Assembly: GCA_030762935.1 (NCBI GenBank)
Contig: CM060898.1
Coordinates: 100,881,281-100,945,280 of the forward strand
Length of the DNA: 64,000 bases
Source: Hymenopus coronatus
Lineage: Eukaryota > Arthropoda > Insecta > Mantodea > Hymenopodidae
Reading direction: 5' to 3'
The notes below the pieces were generated by a model. The model had not been told where the DNA came from. It did not search any database and was given only the letters and a program-made list of their open reading frames with translations. The position numbers and the translations under genes were made by a program. Shown here piece after piece: positions 22,937 through 34,130 of the stretch. Position 1 is the first letter of the stretch. The number at the start of each line of letters is the position of its first letter.

Positions 22937-23281
22937 TTATAATTTGCCTAGAACAGCGCTGAGGTTTGCTGTATAATTACAACCGGAAACTTCATAATTG
23001 TGACGGTGAAATGTGCTCTGCTTTACATCTTTGGGCAGCAATGCTTTCCGGATACCTGATAAAATATACGAACAAGAGAATATGTAAATAAATACTTGGC
23101 AAGCACTTTCAATATTACTACCTGTCATATCCGACGTTTCGCGGATGCTCTTAAATGATAAAAGGCCGAAAATTGTCATAAATAATATAACCATTGCTCC
23201 ATCTTTTATCAAGAGAAAAACTGTAGCTCGAGTAGTATTTAATAAGATTATTTTGTGAAATAAAATAACAATGATTAGCAT
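22937..23281 (-). CDS. Unrecognised membrane-type open frame
   Basis: A 114-codon frame, open a further 20 codons or so upstream. It encodes two strongly hydrophobic stretches near the N-terminus (MLIIVILF..IILL and AMVILFMTIFGLL), then SFKSIRETSD and a Cys-containing tail. It could be an exon of a multi-pass receptor, but no family signature is visible. Confidence 0.2.
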   Translation of the reverse strand: MLIIVILFHKIILLNTTRATVFLLIKDGAMVILFMTIFGLLSFKSIRETSDMTGSNIESACQVFIYIFSCSYILSGIRKALLPKDVKQSTFHRHNYEVSGCNYTANLSAVLGKL

Positions 23282-23782
23282 ATATGGACACGAAGGAATA
23301 ATATTTCTAAAATCCCATTTTCTTGACGTATATTTGCGCCGAAATCACTGCAACTTGATGTGCATATCATACATTTTAGATCTCTTTGTATTTCTACATT
23401 CTATTATTTTGGCTTAGTAAAGCATGATTGCAATTAATATATCTATTGGAACTTCTGCCATTATGTACGGGAATATCATGCACACTGATATTCAGAGAGA
23501 AAACAAATGCACGTGGGTGCGATACATTTAGAAAAAGAATTGCACGTGGGTGTGATAAAAAACAATTAAAATGAAGAGATAATGAGTTCCGATTGGTTGG
23601 AATTTTACGCGCCAATGTACTGGATTGGCCACTTCCCACGATCTCATGTCATGAACGAAATAGTAAAAAAAAAAAATGTTTTTTCTTTTTATGCAGTTTT
23701 ATTAATTAGCATTTCTTCTTTCATTTGATACAATTTTATAACTGTAAGCACAATACATATATTTACTTTTTACACAACGTAC

Positions 23783-24164
23783 AACGTAAGTAGAAAAGGT
23801 ATTGCATTCCACCTAACATTTCGACACACCTGTTCCACAAACAAACTTTCTGTACTTTCTTTTATCTAGTCACGATAGTTGAGTTAAACATTAGCAGAAT
23901 CGTCTTATTACTTAGAAGCAGAAGGGAAATAAGGCTAAAGCGATAGTCAAATCTTTTAAAAGATATCGCTGCGTGAAACAGTTTGATATCGGCTCTCTTT
24001 TGCATTCTCGGGAGTAAACAAAGGATATGAAGCGAAAGTTGACCTCTCGTTGAGAAAAGTTTAAGTAGTTTAAAATTTAAACTCATAACAAGGACTATCT
24101 CAGAAACGGTTAACTCCAAAATATATATGTCACATAAATATGTTTTAATGCGCTCTACATTTTT
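23783..24164 (-). mobile_element. HINE-like fragments
   Basis: A 45-bp plus-type palindrome-end fragment (23783-23826) is followed by a minus-strand hairpin-side fragment (about 23850-24160: TTAAACATTAGCAGAATCG, AAAGCGATAGTCAAATC). Confidence 0.55.
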
Positions 24165-24983
24165 ACTTTTTCTGCACGTACTTTGTACATAGTGTATAGA
24201 GAAGATATTGTAATGCACTAAAAAATTTGGTATCGAGATATCACCGAAAATACACGTTTTGGATCCCCTGAATCCAAAAAGAGCATTGTGGACAGCATAG
24301 CTCACAAACAAAAGACCGTTAAATACCAAACTTTGTATTTAAGTTTGTTATCTTCCAAGGATGCCACAAGAAGATTTTCAAGAGAATCCCCCATCACCAA
24401 CTACCCTTTACATGGAGATTTTTTCGAAAATTTTGATTTTCTCAAAAATGGCTCTAATGATGTTGATTAAAATATTTTATATTAAAGATATTTACCTGAC
24501 ATATAAAATGTATATTTTGAATTTTCTGGGAATAGCCTCTGAAGACTACTTTATTTTGGATGAATTTTACGGAATTTTACATAACTGAAATATAAGAGAT
24601 GGACAAAAGCTTACCACACAAAACATTGTAGAGCACGTTAAAACACATAGTTTATGCTATATACATTTTTTTCGTGGAGTTGATCGTTTTTGAGATATTT
24701 CTTGTTTTTGGTTTCAGCTTTGAAAAACTTACTTTCTCATACAGGAATTTGTCAACTCCTGTCCACACAAACAAAGGAACTTCAGTCACATAGCAACCAG
24801 CTTTTGACTATTACTTTAATCTATGGTACTCCTCTACTTATTTCGCTTCTACTTAAAAGGAAGCAAACAATAAAACTAATTTCTGCTTCTCATTTCGCTT
24901 GAAGTAATTAGAAGCATAAGCTTTTAAACACAGATGTTGCTGAGATGTAGAGAAAGTCATGTGTGTAGAACACATCAGATTTT
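24165..24983 (+). mobile_element. HINE-like repeat, complete copy without microsatellite
   Basis: It starts ACTTTTTCTGCACGTAC and ends GAAAGTCATGTGTGTAGAACACATCAGAT. The TG tract present in most copies is deleted (GAGCATTGTGGACAGC near 24285). Confidence 0.8.
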
Positions 24984-25316
24984 ACATAGTAAGTTTTCGT
25001 TAATCTCTTACGGTTTACCAGTTATGCAAAAGTTTGCAAAATTCATCCAGAGTTAAGAATTGTTCAGAAAATTCAAGATATATATTTTATTTATTATGAG
25101 AATATCTTAAACATATGGCATTTTAATTAAAATCATGTCATTTTTGAGAAAATCAAAATTTTCGAAAAATGTCTCACGTAATCGGTAGTTGGGGTTGGGG
25201 GATTATCATGTAAATCTTCGTGTCGCATTCTTGGAAGATACTGAAAACTTAAACACCAAGTTTTGATATGTAACTGGCTTTTCGTTTTTGAGCTATGTTG
25301 CTTAAAGAAACACTCT

Positions 25317-25374
<58 letters not shown>

Positions 25375-25551
25375 TACTCACACAGACAAATACATGGATG
25401 GACATTTTTATAAAAATGTTTTTTTTTTGTTTTGTGGATTCAGGAAGTCTCAAAACATATTTCAGGTGAAATCTCGGTATCAAATTTTTGGGTGAAATAC
25501 AATGCATTCTCAATCAACTGTATATATTGCACATATGTGCTAGAGAAAATA
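24984..25551 (-). mobile_element. HINE-like repeat with an expanded (CA)27 tract
   Basis: It lacks the hairpin third, contains the body and the longest pure CA run in the window (25319-25372), and ends with a diverged palindrome and TAGAGAAAATAAA. Confidence 0.75.
25319..25372. repeat. (CA)27 microsatellite
   Basis: An uninterrupted dinucleotide run lying exactly where shorter CA/TG tracts lie in the other HINE-like copies, so it is an expansion of an element-internal seed. Confidence 0.9.
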
Positions 25552-25559
25552 AATAAAAT

Positions 25560-25986
25560 ATAAATAAAAACCATTTTAAGAAAAAGGAACGTGGGTGTGT
25601 CTGTATGTTTGTTAACACTATAACACAAAAGCGTAAAGCAGTTGTTACCAAACTTTCCAAGCACGCGACACGAATATTTTTATAAAAATCCTGCACTCCA
25701 AATTACTCTCTACTTTGAGAATTTTTGAAATTTTTGACTTTCTAAAAAATGGCTCTAGCGGTTTTATTTAAAGTATCTTATATTTACATGTCAAAAAATG
25801 CATATATTGGACTTTCTTGGTATAGTTTCTGATATCCTCTTCGTTCTGAATTGATCTTGCATAACTGATAAACCGTAAGCGTTGTATCAAATGGTACTAC
25901 ACAAATCTTGTAAAACACACAACTTATGTCATATACATTTTTTTGTGTAGTTAACCATTTCCGAGATATTCCTTCTTATGGTTTAC
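25560..25986 (+). mobile_element. HINE-like repeat, both ends truncated
   Basis: It runs from the block before the TG tract (AAGAAAAAGGAACGTGGGTG) to GAGATATTCCTTCTTATGG. It is diverged relative to its neighbours. Confidence 0.6.
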
Positions 25987-26389
25987 ATTCTCCAATATTT
26001 CACACATTTCTGAAATGAGATCGCGGAAGCAGCATTGTTGGGTTGTGCCTACTGGTGACCAATCACCAAACATCTGCATAATTAGTTGTGTTGCAGGGGT
26101 GTAAATTTGGGGTGGAGCACATTTTACTTGAAGTTTGCGCTTTACATATGTTTTCCCAGTCTAGGGATAAAGTTGTGCTACATGCTGTAGCAGCGCTCCC
26201 TGTTTACTGCACAGACTGTCTTATTCAAGTATTGAAATAGAGAAGAAGAGAAGAGAAATATGGGCCAATGATGACTTGTGAAGTGAAGCTGCCACGTACA
26301 GTAACTTTTAAATCATGAAGACTTTATTTTCTGGCCAAAGTTTACAATTATGCGTGTTAACTCCGAGGATTCACAATAATCTTTAATCA
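25987..26389. other. Unassigned stretch, possibly upstream part of a transposon relic
   Basis: It lies between a HINE-like fragment and the recognisable transposase end. No motif is identified. Confidence 0.3.
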
Positions 26390-26700
26390 ATATGGCGCTT
26401 CACCTCATCCGCCCTACAAAACAATTAATTAGCAACTGTTTGGAGATAATGTCATCAACAGGCACTTCCCACCAAGTGGCCTCCATGATCTCCAGATCTC
26501 AGTCCGGCCCACTTTTGGTTGTAAGGTTACCTTAAAAATCTTAGTTTTCTGTCCATGCAAAATGTTGTGAATGGAGTCGCAGACAAAATGTAATACGTTG
26601 AATAAGATAATGACGCTCATCTTCGCAATGTTATTCAAACCCCATTGTTTGCTCAACACTGTGATGGTTTAATGTTTGAACCGGCTTTTGAAACAACCTA
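26390..26700 (+). pseudogene. Tc1/mariner-superfamily transposase, 3' end
   Basis: In one frame, with stops, the sequence reads WPP.SPDLSPAHFWL.GYLKNL, the conserved region around the last catalytic acidic residue of insect Tc1/mariner-like transposases. The C-terminal HLRNVIQTPLFAQH segment follows. It ends in CTTTTGAAACAACCTATA, which looks like a terminal repeat and resembles a motif near 1640. The N-terminal two thirds are not seen. Confidence 0.6.
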
Positions 26701-26857
26701 TATATCAGCAGAAAATGGTCAAAGAAAAAATTGCGGAATGGAATTTGTAACTGGTTTAACTGGTGGTATATGCAGTAAGACAAAAAGAAGAATTCGTTAC
26801 AGATAGAAAGATAAAGTAATAAACGATTTGTGAGAACTAGGTATCAACAACTAAAAT

Positions 26858-27083
26858 GGGCCCGCGCCGTGGCCGAGTGGTTAGACCACTCGCGTCTCAC
26901 CTAGACGGCCCGGGTTTAATCCCAAGCTTTGTGGTGGACAAAGCGGCGCTGGGTCGTGTTTTCTCCGGGTTTTCCGGTTTCCCCCGCCATCGCATTCCAC
27001 TGGTGCTCCATCTTCATTCATGTATCATCAGTGTCACCGCCTGCAGTACCATAAGTAGTTAAATACTACAAAAAAAAAAAAAA
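26858..27083 (+). mobile_element. SINE family B, full-length copy
   Basis: A perfect A box TGGCCGAGTGG (Leu/Ser-tRNA-like) and a B-box-like GGGTTTAATCC are followed by the family body (GTTTTCTCCGGGTTTTCCGG) and a short A-tail. It is flanked by the 9-bp target duplication AACTAAAAT at 26849-26857 and 27084-27092. Confidence 0.85.
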
Positions 27084-27236
27084 AACTAAAATCCACGCGC
27101 TCAAGACCGAAAGAAATTAATAAAACTTCTGGAGAGGAGAAATACATGCCACTGGAAGTTGTAGAGTCTGTAGAAGAAGAATAAGAAGGTTGACTTGTTT
27201 ATAGTGTTGGCCTGAAATTGAAATTAAATTTTATTT

Positions 27237-27460
27237 AGGGAAGCTCTTTAACTGCTGCGGTTCTCACCGTTTCATTCAACATTGTGCTTGAAAAACTGCT
27301 TAATTATCTACTACATGGGACCAACGGCTTTACTTCCCTTCCAAAGGAAGCCATGCTAAGGAGTTTTTCGCCTGAAAAAAAGCCATCGCCCTCCATCGGG
27401 CCTGAACTCGCGATCTTGGGAACCAGAGGCTAGCATGTTCCTCCTAGGCCACAAAGAACG
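27237..27460 (-). mobile_element. SINE family C copy
   Basis: It contains ACCAACGGCTTTACTTCC, then AAGGAAGCCATGCTAAGG, a B-box region (complement of AACTCGCGATCTTGGG) and a head at about 27455. The middle of the body is partly deleted. Confidence 0.7.
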
Positions 27461-27732
27461 ACAGTATTAGGCAGAACACAATTTATTATATTTATGTTAT
27501 TTTAGTACTGTTTTGATTAATTTAAAAATCACTATGGGTGATGATATACAATACAGAGCGAATGCTAATGAAACTGTTTCGCAATGTTGATGCTCAACAA
27601 TTCTTCTAATTCTCCTAATATACATGTCTGCTTACGTATTGCTAATTTTTAGGAATTTCATATACTAAGTTGTTTGTAATTACCATGTTTTACTTATGAA
27701 AGATGTACAGCTAATATTTTGTTACGGAAACA

Positions 27733-28130
27733 CCGAGCGAGGTGGTGCCGCGGTAACATAAGTGACTTAGATTAGGGAGGTCCGTGCTCGATCCTCGGCG
27801 ACCGCCCACTCCGAACCATGACTTCTTCGTGGTTTCTTAGGGGTCGGCAGTAGAATACCGAGGAGGTTTCTCATCTACCGCGACTTCATTCCATTATTTC
27901 CCCTCAATTCGGCTTCTTCTCATCTTTCAGGTGTGCTTACAAATTCTTATTATCTAGCGTAGCGGGTTGATTCGAGTATTCCCTGTAGACACTAGAGGGC
28001 TGCCCTCTCTGACGGCTCCAGTCAAACGACGTGTCATCGGGCTTGGAACTGTTAGAGACTTCAGCGCGTATCTATCACCTGCCTCTAGCCTGTAACCTCC
28101 TGTGATCCCCTAACTTCATACCTTCTTCCT
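27733..28130 (+). mobile_element. SINE family E copy
   Basis: The tRNA-like head CGAGGTGGTGCCGCGGTAAC and the B-box region GTGCTCGATCCTC are followed by a long body including GACGGCTCCAGTCAAACG. Related copies lie near 42.9, 47.1 and 54.6 kb. The exact 3' end is uncertain. Confidence 0.5.
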
Positions 28131-28565
28131 AGGGGGTGTTATCCGCAATAGATATATGTAGGTTGCAGATGTCCCTCTCCGTTTTCTAACCTCCACTCTT
28201 TGATACAGAAATAAAATGGACTGTGTGTTAATTTTATTTACATAACTATAACACTTTACAGTAAAACTGAAACACGAGTACTTCATACCGAAGTATTCAA
28301 GCAAGTTTACTTTCAATTTGAGAACTCTTCATCCACATCCAAGAAGCTCCGCTGCATTTTCCCCAATATGTTCGCATATTTCGTTTTCTTCTCTCTTATA
28401 AGCTCAGTTTCTTAAATAGTTTGTTCAGTTCCTTTCCCCTCGTATTTCCGAAACTTCATTTTCGAATTTACCTTCTGAAAACTATAAACTCTTTTATTAA
28501 CTTGTTCAGAAAAAAATTGAATTAGTGACACGCTTTATCGTGCTTCAATAAGAGTCTTCCTGTAT
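28131..28565. other. Unassigned AT-rich stretch
   Basis: No gene or known repeat is recognised. Confidence 0.4.
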
Positions 28566-28920
28566 CTCTTAATAGGAGCAAAGGGCATCGTTGCGATGTT
28601 TGCATGATCAGATTTGAATTTTTAGTTGGTGTGTTCGCCACTATGCGCCTTGGAGACGAGGGATTGGCTCATCGCCCACAGATGGCACTGTAGGATGCAA
28701 TCAGGACTTGCGGACGTGATATAGCGGAAAAGTTTGCCCAGAAACCTTCTTTTTTCATGGTATGATTTTCTTTTACGTGCAAATAAACATTGAACGGGAC
28801 CAACGGCTTTACTTCCCTTCTGAAAGAAGCCATGTTAAAGATTTTTGCGACCGAGAAAAATCCATTGCCCTCTTGGGTTTAAGAGGCTAGCATGGTAACC
28901 ACTACACCACGGAGGCAACT
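28566..28920 (-). mobile_element. Mosaic SINE: family C head with a different body
   Basis: The minus-strand head and first body block (28795-28920) are family C. The rest (28566-28790) is a different sequence (GGGCATCGTTGCGATGTTTG and so on). The same body, again next to a C-like block, recurs at 36846-37095, so the combination is itself a repeat. Confidence 0.55.
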
Positions 28921-30261
28921 TTAACCTGCTTGGCAAAATGTAAACAGTTGTTTTCGGCCTCAGTCAATCACACGGACAGATACAATAATTGTTGATAAAT
29001 ACATTTGAGATTCTGTGATCAGCCGTTTTCGAAAATTTTCTTTCCCGTATTTTATGGTTTATTCCACGATGTATAAGATAATAGTTTTTAAGTTGTAAGA
29101 TGGATAGAGTAACCTATTTGTGAACTAGTTTTTGAAGTAACTATGTAATGTCATGTAGGGTTTTGAAATAATTAATCATTTTCCGAACACCATTTTGCAC
29201 ACATAATGTGGTTGGAAACATAGGCAACGTTGCTAGGTCAAGGTAGGTCAGTCTTAGAACCGATTCTGGATTTAAAACAAAACAGCATGCCTGAACTGGG
29301 GGGATGGGAATATTTGCGGTTTTGTTTTACACACGACCCTTAATCCAAATAAACAAACTGAAAATGAAACCTGAACATGCACTGAACTAATTTGGGTTTT
29401 GAAAGCAAGAGTGACATCCCCGCTCATAGCTAGCGATTTTTGCCGCTGCAACGTCACCAGAATGTGTGTTTTGTGCTCTCGAAAAACCTAAAATTCTCTG
29501 CAGAAAATTGTCATAGAAAAAATGATACTTGCAAAATATCTCCCAAATACTGAGATCTGTAAGTGGTTTTAATCAACGCAAAAACTTAAATGCACCAGGT
29601 AATATGTGTACATAGTTTACAGACATAAAGTAAAGTAATAAACCTCATACATCTACACTTTCTCGGACTTCCAGCCAGTAAATACTTGGTTTGAAACCAA
29701 CGTTTCTAGGTGTCCATCGCCTTCGTCTTCAGGATAAATTGACGGAAATAGATCTTTTACAAATATATTTTGGGGGAAACGGAGTAAAGATATAAGCAAA
29801 GAATAGAATTTGCGTAGTTGGGTAGGAAAGAGTATGAGAGTGTGAGTATATTTTGCTCGTTTTTTACGCCAATTTTGCTGGTTCCCTGACGAACACCACA
29901 GAGTCAATATGGTCAAAAGCTTGGATTTATCAGATTCCAATTTAACTCGGTTGCTATCCCATTAAGTCATCTGTAATAACCAATACCGAGAAAACTTCAA
30001 ATCTTTAATCTTTTGTAAAGTTTATAGACTAGATAGAGAAATTAATGTGAATGTAACACATCATATGTTTAATCTAGGACATTTCGTTACGTTACGTAGT
30101 CGGCTTACCCTCCCCGTATGTAGGACTGACACCCCTCTAGGACTTACCCCCTAGGGGTCAGAAGCCTTAGAAAATTTTAATACATGTTTTTAGATAAAAT
30201 ATCTACAAATAGAACACACCAGATTTTTAAAGAACAGCAGAAGAAAGATCGAAACAATAAC
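28921..30261. other. Unassigned stretch with a SINE B 3' fragment
   Basis: Mostly unrecognised. At about 30098-30172 a minus-strand block (TACCCTCCCCGTATGTAGGA, CCCCTAGGGGTCAGAAGCC) matches the 3' part of the SINE near 63.0-63.35 kb. A 95-codon minus-strand frame at 29653-29940 has no recognisable domain. Confidence 0.4.
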
Positions 30262-30655
30262 ATGATAATGATAATTTATTTCTCCATTTGGCATACATAC
30301 AATTCAATAGGTTTCGCCAGCAAGTCATTAAAATGCATCTATTTTTAAATATTCTCGTATGTTGTAAAAATTAAGTCACTTAGTTCTGTTTTTAACACTA
30401 ATTTTAAAAGTATTTGCATTTAGAACTTGTCTTATAGTTAAAGCTACTTTGTTATATAATTTCACTCCAAGATATAGATAAGTATTACGAGATTTCTGTA
30501 GCCTATGTTATTTCTACAACTTGTATAATGGTTATGTATGTCAGAAAACAGGATATCATCTGTCTTTTGAAGGTGAATAAAATTCAAGCAAGCAAATACT
30601 TACAAAGATGCCACAGTTCAAATTCCAAATTCTTTAAAAATAGGTCCACAGTGTT
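30262..30655 (-). pseudogene. LINE ORF2 C-terminus relic
   Basis: Across minus-strand frames: FFKNLEFELWHLCKYLLA, then SCRNNIGYRN, then LGVKLYNKVALTIRQVLNA..FKISVKN and FYNIREYLK. These match in order the C-terminal region of CR1/Jockey-type LINE proteins (FKKL.IL.., .NTR.., GVKLYN.LP.., F..EE/YL). Frames are broken by stops. The HINE-like copy begins 18 bp beyond. Confidence 0.6.
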
Positions 30656-30673
30656 GGCGAGAATTACAATTTT

Positions 30674-31824
30674 ACTTTCTCTACACGTACTAAGTATAGA
30701 TAAGGTATTGCATTCCACCCAAAAATTCGATACCGATATTTCACCGGAAATATGTGTTTTGGGCCCCCTGAGTCCAAAAAAAGCATTTTCAGAGAAAGTC
30801 CGTGTGAGTGTGTGTGTGTGTGTATGTATGTGTGTGTGTCTGTGGACAGCATATCTTAAAAACGAAACGACTGTTGAATACCAAACTTGGTATTTAAGTT
30901 TGATATTTTCCAATGATGCGACACGAAGTATTTCAAGAAAATCCCCCCTCCCCCATCTACCCTTTACATGGAACTTTTTTCAAATATTATGATTTTCTTA
31001 AAAATGACTTTAACGGTGTTGATCAAAATGTCGTATATTAAAGATGTTTACCTGACAAATAAAATGTATATCTTGAATTTTCTGGGAATAGCTTCTGAAG
31101 ACTACTTTATTGTGGATCAATTTTACGGAATTTTGCATAACTGCTAAACCGTAAGAGATGGACAAAAACTTTCCACAAAAAAAAAAAAAATATATATATA
31201 TAGAGTACGTTAAAATACACAATTTATGCAATATACATTTTTTTCGTGGAGTTTTTAGATATTCCTTGTGTTTTGGTATCAGCTTTGAAAAACTTATACT
31301 TTTCTCATACAGGAATTTGTCAACTTGTGTCCATATAAACAAAGAAACTTCAGTCACATAGCAACCAGGTTTTGACTATCACTTTAACCTACGATATTCC
31401 CTTATTTCGCTTATATTAACAAGGAAGCAAGTAATAAGACTATTTCAGCCCGCCTGTGTAGTGTGGTGGTAGCGTGTCTGCCATACATTCAAGAGGTCTT
31501 GAGTTCGAATATCGCATAGGGTGAGTTACCCAGATAAGGTTTTTTTTCGGGGTTTTCCCTTATCCTGAGAAGACGAACGTCGAGTAACTTTAAGCTCCAT
31601 GGAGCCCGAGATCATTTGAGCATTATTTCACCAATTAAATTCATCGTCCGAAATGACCAACCAGGTTAAAGGACGTTAAACTAAAAAAAAAAAAAAAAAA
31701 AAAGGCAACTATTTCGGCTAATTTTTTCTCGATTAGCATGAAGTAAAAAGAAGCATAAGCTTTTCAACAATAATTTGTTACAGAGATGTAGAGTAAGTCA
31801 TGTAAATGGAACACATCAGATTGT
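30674..31824 (+). mobile_element. HINE-like repeat split by a SINE
   Basis: It starts ACTTTCTCTACACGTAC, has a (TG)n tract at about 30805-30840 and the body to 31446. Family A SINE then intervenes, and the hairpin end resumes at 31716-31824 (GTAAATGGAACACATCAGA). ACTATTTC is duplicated on either side. Confidence 0.85.
31447..31707 (+). mobile_element. SINE family A, full-length copy
   Basis: A tRNA-like head (AGTGTGGTGGTAGCGTG; B-box-like GAGTTCGAATATC) leads to a conserved body (GGGGTTTTCCCTTATCCTGA) and CAGGTTAAAGGACGTTAAAC, then about 20 A residues. The target duplication ACTATTTC lies at 31439-31446 and 31708-31715. This is the reference copy for the family in this window. Confidence 0.9.
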
Positions 31825-31825
31825 T

Positions 31826-32667
31826 ACTTTCTCTACACGTACTATGTATATGTAGAGAAGGTATTGCATTCCACCAAAAATTCGATACGGAGATTTCACC
31901 GGAAATATATGTTTTAGGGTCCCCTGTATCCAAAAAAAAGTATTTTCAGAAAAAGGTCAGTGTGTCCGTGTGCCTGTGAACATAACTCAAAAACGAAAAG
32001 TCGGTAAAATACCAAACTTGGTATTTAGGTTTAGTATCTTCCAGGGATGCGACACGAAGATTTTGAGAGAAATCTCTCACCCCAAATTACCCTTCACATG
32101 GAACTTTTTTCGAAATTTTTAATTTTCTAAAAAATGGCTAACGGTTTTGATTAAAATATCGTATATTAAAATATTTACCTGACAAATAAAATGTATATTT
32201 TGAATTTTCTGGGAATAGCCCCTGAAGACTACTTTATTCTGAGTGAATTTTAAGGAATTTTACATAACTACTAAACCGTTAGAGATAGACAAAAACTTAC
32301 AACACAAAAAATGTAGAGCACATTAAAGCACACAATTTATGTTTCATAGACATTTTTGGTGGAGTTGGTCGTTTTTTAGATATTCTCTGTATTTGTTTTC
32401 AGAACTTATCTTTTCTCGAACAGGAATTTGTCAACTCCTGTCCATAAAAACAAGGGAACTTCAGTCACATAGCAACCAGCTTTTGGCTATCGCTTTAACC
32501 TATACTACTCCCTTATTTCCCTTCTGCTTACAAGGAAGCAAGTGATAAGACTATTTTTGCTAATTTTATGTCGATTAGCATTAAGTAGAGAGAAGCATGA
32601 TCTTTTTAAAATTAATTTGTTGCAGAGTTTAGAGAAAGTCATGTGAATGGAACACATCAGATTTTTT
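31826..32667 (+). mobile_element. HINE-like repeat, complete copy in tandem with the previous one
   Basis: The junction is CACATCAGATTGTT followed by ACTTTCTCTACACGTACT. The TG tract is very short (GTGTGTCCGTGTG). It ends GTCATGTGAATGGAACACAT plus a T-run, where a LINE fragment begins. Confidence 0.85.
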
Positions 32668-32912
32668 ATTATTCTCAGAGCTTTCTTCAGGAGCAAAAAT
32701 ACTTGATTGGCTTCTCCACTGCTACCCCAGAGAAAAATACCATAGTTTAAATTGCAATGAAATAAACTATAATAAACAGTCAATAAAGTGCTAATGCAAA
32801 CACACATTCTCAGTCTTCTTAAGATACATAAAACATTAGACAACTTTTTGCATGTTTCCACTATGTGGAATTTCCAGGAGAGTTTGTTAACCGACAGCAG
32901 AAGGAAGCACAT
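32668..32912 (-). pseudogene. LINE reverse transcriptase thumb fragment
   Basis: The minus-strand frame gives LSWKFHI, CKKLSNVLCILRRLR, then LLTVYYSLFHCNLNYGIFLWG and LLLKKALRII. These are hallmark motifs of the region after the palm in Jockey/CR1-type reverse transcriptases. The frame continues into the HINE-like repeat only by chance. It resembles the 20-kb and 30-kb lineage more than the YADD copy at 15.5 kb. Confidence 0.75.
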
Positions 32913-33348
32913 TATTTTAAAAGTAGATTTAGAATGAACGCTTTATAACATGTTCTTCTATTTCATAGTTTGTGGAGTGCAAATGCTGACTGGCGCCTTA
33001 GTTCTCATCAGACGGTGCCTCATCTCATAATGGTCAGTAAAGCAGAGCATTAAACATAAAAAAGGATGATTACATCGAAAGCAGCAGACTGTCTCGTTTT
33101 GCTCTTATCCCACGGTAAAACTGGCACGCAACATTCATGTCCAACTCCTTGCGAGCTGCGGTGTGTGTCACCTCCCACAGGAACTTGTGTTTACTGCGGA
33201 TATTATGCTACAAAATATTCTCTTCGTATTATCTTGCGACGGAAGTGAGACAAGCCTTTCCTTTAGCTAACTACTCGCAAGCCTGACTTACTTTTCTTAA
33301 ACGGCTGAACTCAATAAAATGGAATAAATTACGAGGGACTTTTTTTTT
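32913..33348. other. Unassigned stretch
   Basis: A short Cys-rich plus-strand frame (33066-33248) has no recognisable domain. It may be the 5' side of the LINE fragment, but no motif supports that. Confidence 0.35.
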
Positions 33349-34130
33349 ACTTTCTCTATACGTACTATGTAAATAGTGTACAGAGAAGGTATTGCACTCC
33401 ACCCAAAAATTCAATACCGAGATTTCAACGGAAATATATGTTTTAGGGTCCCCTGTATATAAAAAAAAAAGCATTTTCAGAAAAAGGTCCGTGTTCTAGT
33501 GTCTGTGAACACGATAGCTCAAAAACGAAAAGTTGGTATTTAAGTTTGGTATCTTCCAGAGATGAGACACGAAGATTTTGAAAAAAAAATCCCCCCACCT
33601 CAAACTACCCTTTACATGGAACTATTTTCGAAAAGTTTGATTTTCTCAAAAATGGGCCTAACGAATTTGATTAAAATTTCGTAAATTAAAGATATTTATA
33701 TGACAAATAAAATGTATATCTTTAATTTTCTGGGAATAGCCTCTGAAGACTATTCTGAATGAATTTTACGGAATTTTGCATAACTACTAAACTGTAAGAG
33801 ATGGACAAAAACTTACAAAACAAAAAATGTAGAGCACCTTAAAATACACAATTTATCTCATATACATTTTTTCGTGGAGTTGATCGTTTTTGAGATACTC
33901 CTTGTTTTTTGGTTTCAGTTTTAAAAAACATACTTTTCTCACACAGGAATTTAACAATTCCAGTCCATACAACCAATGGTACTCCCTTATTTCACTCCTG
34001 CTTACAAGGACGCAAGTAATAGGACAATTTTTGCTGATTTTAGTGTGAAGTAAATAGAAGCATAAGCTTTTTAACAATAATTTGTTACAGTGATATAGAG
34101 AAAGTCATGTGAATGGAGCACATCAGATTT
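33349..34130 (+). mobile_element. HINE-like repeat, complete copy
   Basis: It starts ACTTTCTCTATACGTACTATG after nine T residues, lacks a real TG tract, and ends GTGAATGGAGCACATCAGAT. A mariner-derived fold-back element is inserted in its terminal T-run. Confidence 0.85.

Larger units (their letters stand above)
21807..23782. other. Low-repeat stretch, no recognised gene
   Basis: This is the longest part of the window without a HINE-like copy or a tRNA-like SINE. It includes a locally GC-richer segment (about 22300-22800) and a (TG)n tract at 22869-22889. Two minus-strand open frames are listed separately. If a host gene touches this window, this is one of the likelier places. Confidence 0.4.

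Noticed and set aside
25263..25469. Frames with long His-Thr or Val-Cys runs
   Set aside because: They are translations of the (CA)n/(TG)n tract inside a HINE-like unit.
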